Shown piece by piece: positions 5,512-6,505 of a stretch of 6,505 nucleotides of DNA. The notes under the pieces were generated by a model. The model saw only the letters and a list, made by a program, of their open reading frames with translations. It was not told the DNA's origin and did not search any database. Source of the DNA: Planctomycetes bacterium UBA1662 (GTDB taxonomy: Bacteria; Planctomycetota; UBA8108). Every line of letters starts with the position of its first letter. Within the stretch, counting starts at the first letter, position 1. The position numbers and the translations under genes were made by a program. The stretch lies in NCBI GenBank assembly GCA_002320775.1, contig DCKY01000136.1, forward strand, positions 1-6,505. Reading direction: 5' to 3'.

Positions 5512-6405
5512 ATGTCAGGAATCGAAGGGCAAGGGCAGGATGGCGCGCCGCTCGAAAGGCTCGACGACTGGGAGGATTTCGTAGCCAACCGCTATCCCGA
5601 AGGTGATTCCACGGCTTCCGGCCGGCGCAAGCGCTCCGGCGAGGCCTTTCGCGACTACCGGGCCGAGGCTCGCGCCGGAGTGAAAGAGTTCTACAAGCTC
5701 AATCACACCCACCAGACGCTCGAGTTTGTCGAGGCGAAGAAGGAGCAGTACCTGAAGCTCGACCACAAGAGCATGGGGGTCTGGGAGGCCATCGAGCTGC
5801 TCGACACCCTGGTCGATGACAGTGATCCCGACACCGAGCTGTCGCAGCTCGAGCACCTGCTGCAGACCGCCGAGGCGATCCGCAAGGATGGCCATCCGCG
5901 CTGGCTCATTCTTACCGGGCTGATCCATGATCTCGGCAAGCTGCTCTGTATCTTCGGAGAGCCTCAATGGGCCGTGGTGGGAGACACGTTTCCGGTTGGC
6001 TGCCGGTTTTCAAGCCGGGTCGTCTTTCCGGAGTTCTTCGAGCTGAACCCCGACTCGCACGATGAACGCTACCAGACGAGGGCCGGCATCTATGAAGAGG
6101 GCTGTGGCCTCGACCGGGTGCATCTTTCCTGGGGCCACGACGAGTATCTCTACCAGGTGGTGAAGGATCATCTGCCGACCGAGGCTCTCTATCCGATCCG
6201 CTACCATTCCTTTTATGCCGGCCATCGAGAGGGGGCCTACGACCACCTCATGGATGATCAGGATCGGGAGATGTTCCAGTGGGTGCGAACGTTCAATCCC
6301 TACGACCTCTATTCAAAGGATGAGAACCCTCCCCCGGTTGATGAGCTGCGTCCTTTCTACGAGGAGCTGGTGGAGGAGTACCTTCCCGGCCGGCTGAGCT
6401 GGTAG
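5512..6405 (+). CDS. miox: myo-Inositol oxygenase (EC 1.13.99.1)
   Basis: This 297-residue cytoplasmic enzyme uses a non-haem di-iron centre and O2 to convert myo-inositol to D-glucuronate. The resemblance to the 285-residue human enzyme is unusually strong. All six iron ligands of the human protein have clear counterparts: H115 (in LEHLLQTAE), H139 and D140 (in LIHDLGK), H209 (WGHDEY), H232 (RYHSFY) and D265 (NPYDLY). The substrate-contacting Lys of HDLGK (K143) is kept, as are GEPQWAVVGDTFPVGC (149-164), CGLDRV (198-203) and the C-terminal PG-LSW ending (292-297). The first ~45 residues are variable and charged, as in the animal proteins. I recognise no transporter or glucuronate-pathway gene nearby, so whether the product is used for growth or for making uronic-acid polymers is open. 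It starts behind a good ribosome site, diverges from the exported hydrolase and converges on a DUF1501 gene. Identity is based on direct recall of the human sequence and is very likely correct. Confidence 0.96.
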   Translation: MSGIEGQGQDGAPLERLDDWEDFVANRYPEGDSTASGRRKRSGEAFRDYRAEARAGVKEFYKLNHTHQTLEFVEAKKEQYLKLDHKSMGVWEAIELLDTLVDDSDPDTELSQLEHLLQTAEAIRKDGHPRWLILTGLIHDLGKLLCIFGEPQWAVVGDTFPVGCRFSSRVVFPEFFELNPDSHDERYQTRAGIYEEGCGLDRVHLSWGHDEYLYQVVKDHLPTEALYPIRYHSFYAGHREGAYDHLMDDQDREMFQWVRTFNPYDLYSKDENPPPVDELRPFYEELVEEYLPGRLSW

Positions 6406-6415
6406 CGGCCGGGGA
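6383..6415. terminator. Strong hairpin over the inositol oxygenase stop codon, possible bidirectional terminator
   Basis: CCCGGCCG (6385-6392) and CGGCCGGG (6406-6413) pair perfectly, and the stem can grow by a G-U and an A-U pair to 6383-6415, around a 13-base loop that contains the TAG stop. It lies between two convergent genes whose stops are only 19 bases apart, where a shared terminator is expected. There is no T-run on either side, so termination may need a factor, or the hairpin may act as a 3' end stabiliser. Confidence 0.5.
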
Positions 6416-6424
6416 CCTCGTCTC

Positions 6425-6505
6425 TCAGGCCACGATTTCCCTGATGACCTTTCCGGCGACGTCCGTAAGGCGGAAGTCCCGGCCGTTGTAGCGGTAGGTC
6501 ATCTT
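6425..6505 (-). CDS. C-terminal tail of a DUF1501 family protein (partial)
   Basis: Reading the minus strand from the right edge gives 26 residues and a TGA stop: the pattern TYRYNGRDFRLTDVAG (about tail residues 3-18) followed by KVIREIVA is the typical end of DUF1501 proteins (PF07394), large exported proteins with a sulfatase/alkaline-phosphatase-like fold that are very abundant in planctomycetes, often encoded beside DUF1549/DUF1553 cytochrome-like genes. The function of the family is unknown. Only the last 27 codons are in the window, so the catalytic region cannot be examined. The gene converges on the inositol oxygenase with 19 bases between stops. The call rests on memory of the family's ending and is short, so moderately sure. 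Confidence 0.75.
   Translation of the reverse strand, partial: KMTYRYNGRDFRLTDVAGKVIREIVA

Noticed and set aside
1..6505. Defence system, CRISPR array, mobile element or tRNA
   Set aside because: No direct repeats, transposase, integrase, terminal inverted repeats or cloverleaf-like sequence was seen on either strand.

Overview
This window looks like chromosomal DNA from a planctomycete or a close relative. The evidence is moderately high GC (estimated by eye at about 60%), a C-terminal tail typical of the DUF1501 family at the right edge, a run of small exported hydrolases with lipid-like signal peptides, and a secreted protein that joins a CxxCH site to squalene-cyclase-type repeats. The phylum is inferred from gene content, not from a marker gene. 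I see no tRNA, rRNA, CRISPR array, insertion sequence, phage gene or recognisable defence system.

Layout. Left edge, plus strand: the 3' end of a gene with a C-terminal Rieske [2Fe-2S] domain (to 427), then a perfect GC-rich hairpin (433-453), then a PfkB-family sugar kinase that starts with TTG (482-1411). An extended -10-like site (1446-1454) precedes a second plus-strand pair: an exported SGNH/GDSL esterase (1492-2181) and an exported CxxCH plus prenyltransferase-repeat protein (2244-3296). This pair meets tail to tail, with a 9-base overlap, a minus-strand pair: an alpha/beta hydrolase (5339-4476) followed 12 bases later by a beta-propeller protein resembling glycosyl hydrolases (4463-3288). 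A 172-base divergent region (5340-5511) separates that pair from a plus-strand myo-inositol oxygenase (5512-6405). The inositol oxygenase converges on the 3' end of a DUF1501 gene (6425-6505), with a strong hairpin (6383-6415) over its stop codon.

How the genes may work together. Four neighbouring proteins (SGNH esterase, CxxCH/cyclase-repeat protein, propeller protein, alpha/beta hydrolase) all appear to be exported and suggest envelope-side processing of an esterified carbohydrate or similar substrate; this is inference from family and context. The inositol oxygenase is a cytoplasmic enzyme turning myo-inositol into D-glucuronate, and all six iron ligands of the animal enzyme are present. 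The kinase could phosphorylate a sugar or sugar phosphate, but two of its usual substrate-loop positions are altered. No shared pathway is proven.

The most interesting points are the near animal-like inositol oxygenase, the altered substrate loop of the kinase, the exported CxxCH/cyclase-repeat protein without a DxDD acid motif, and the propeller protein that lacks an Asp where the first catalytic Asp of GH43 would be expected. None amounts to a clearly new system on sequence alone.
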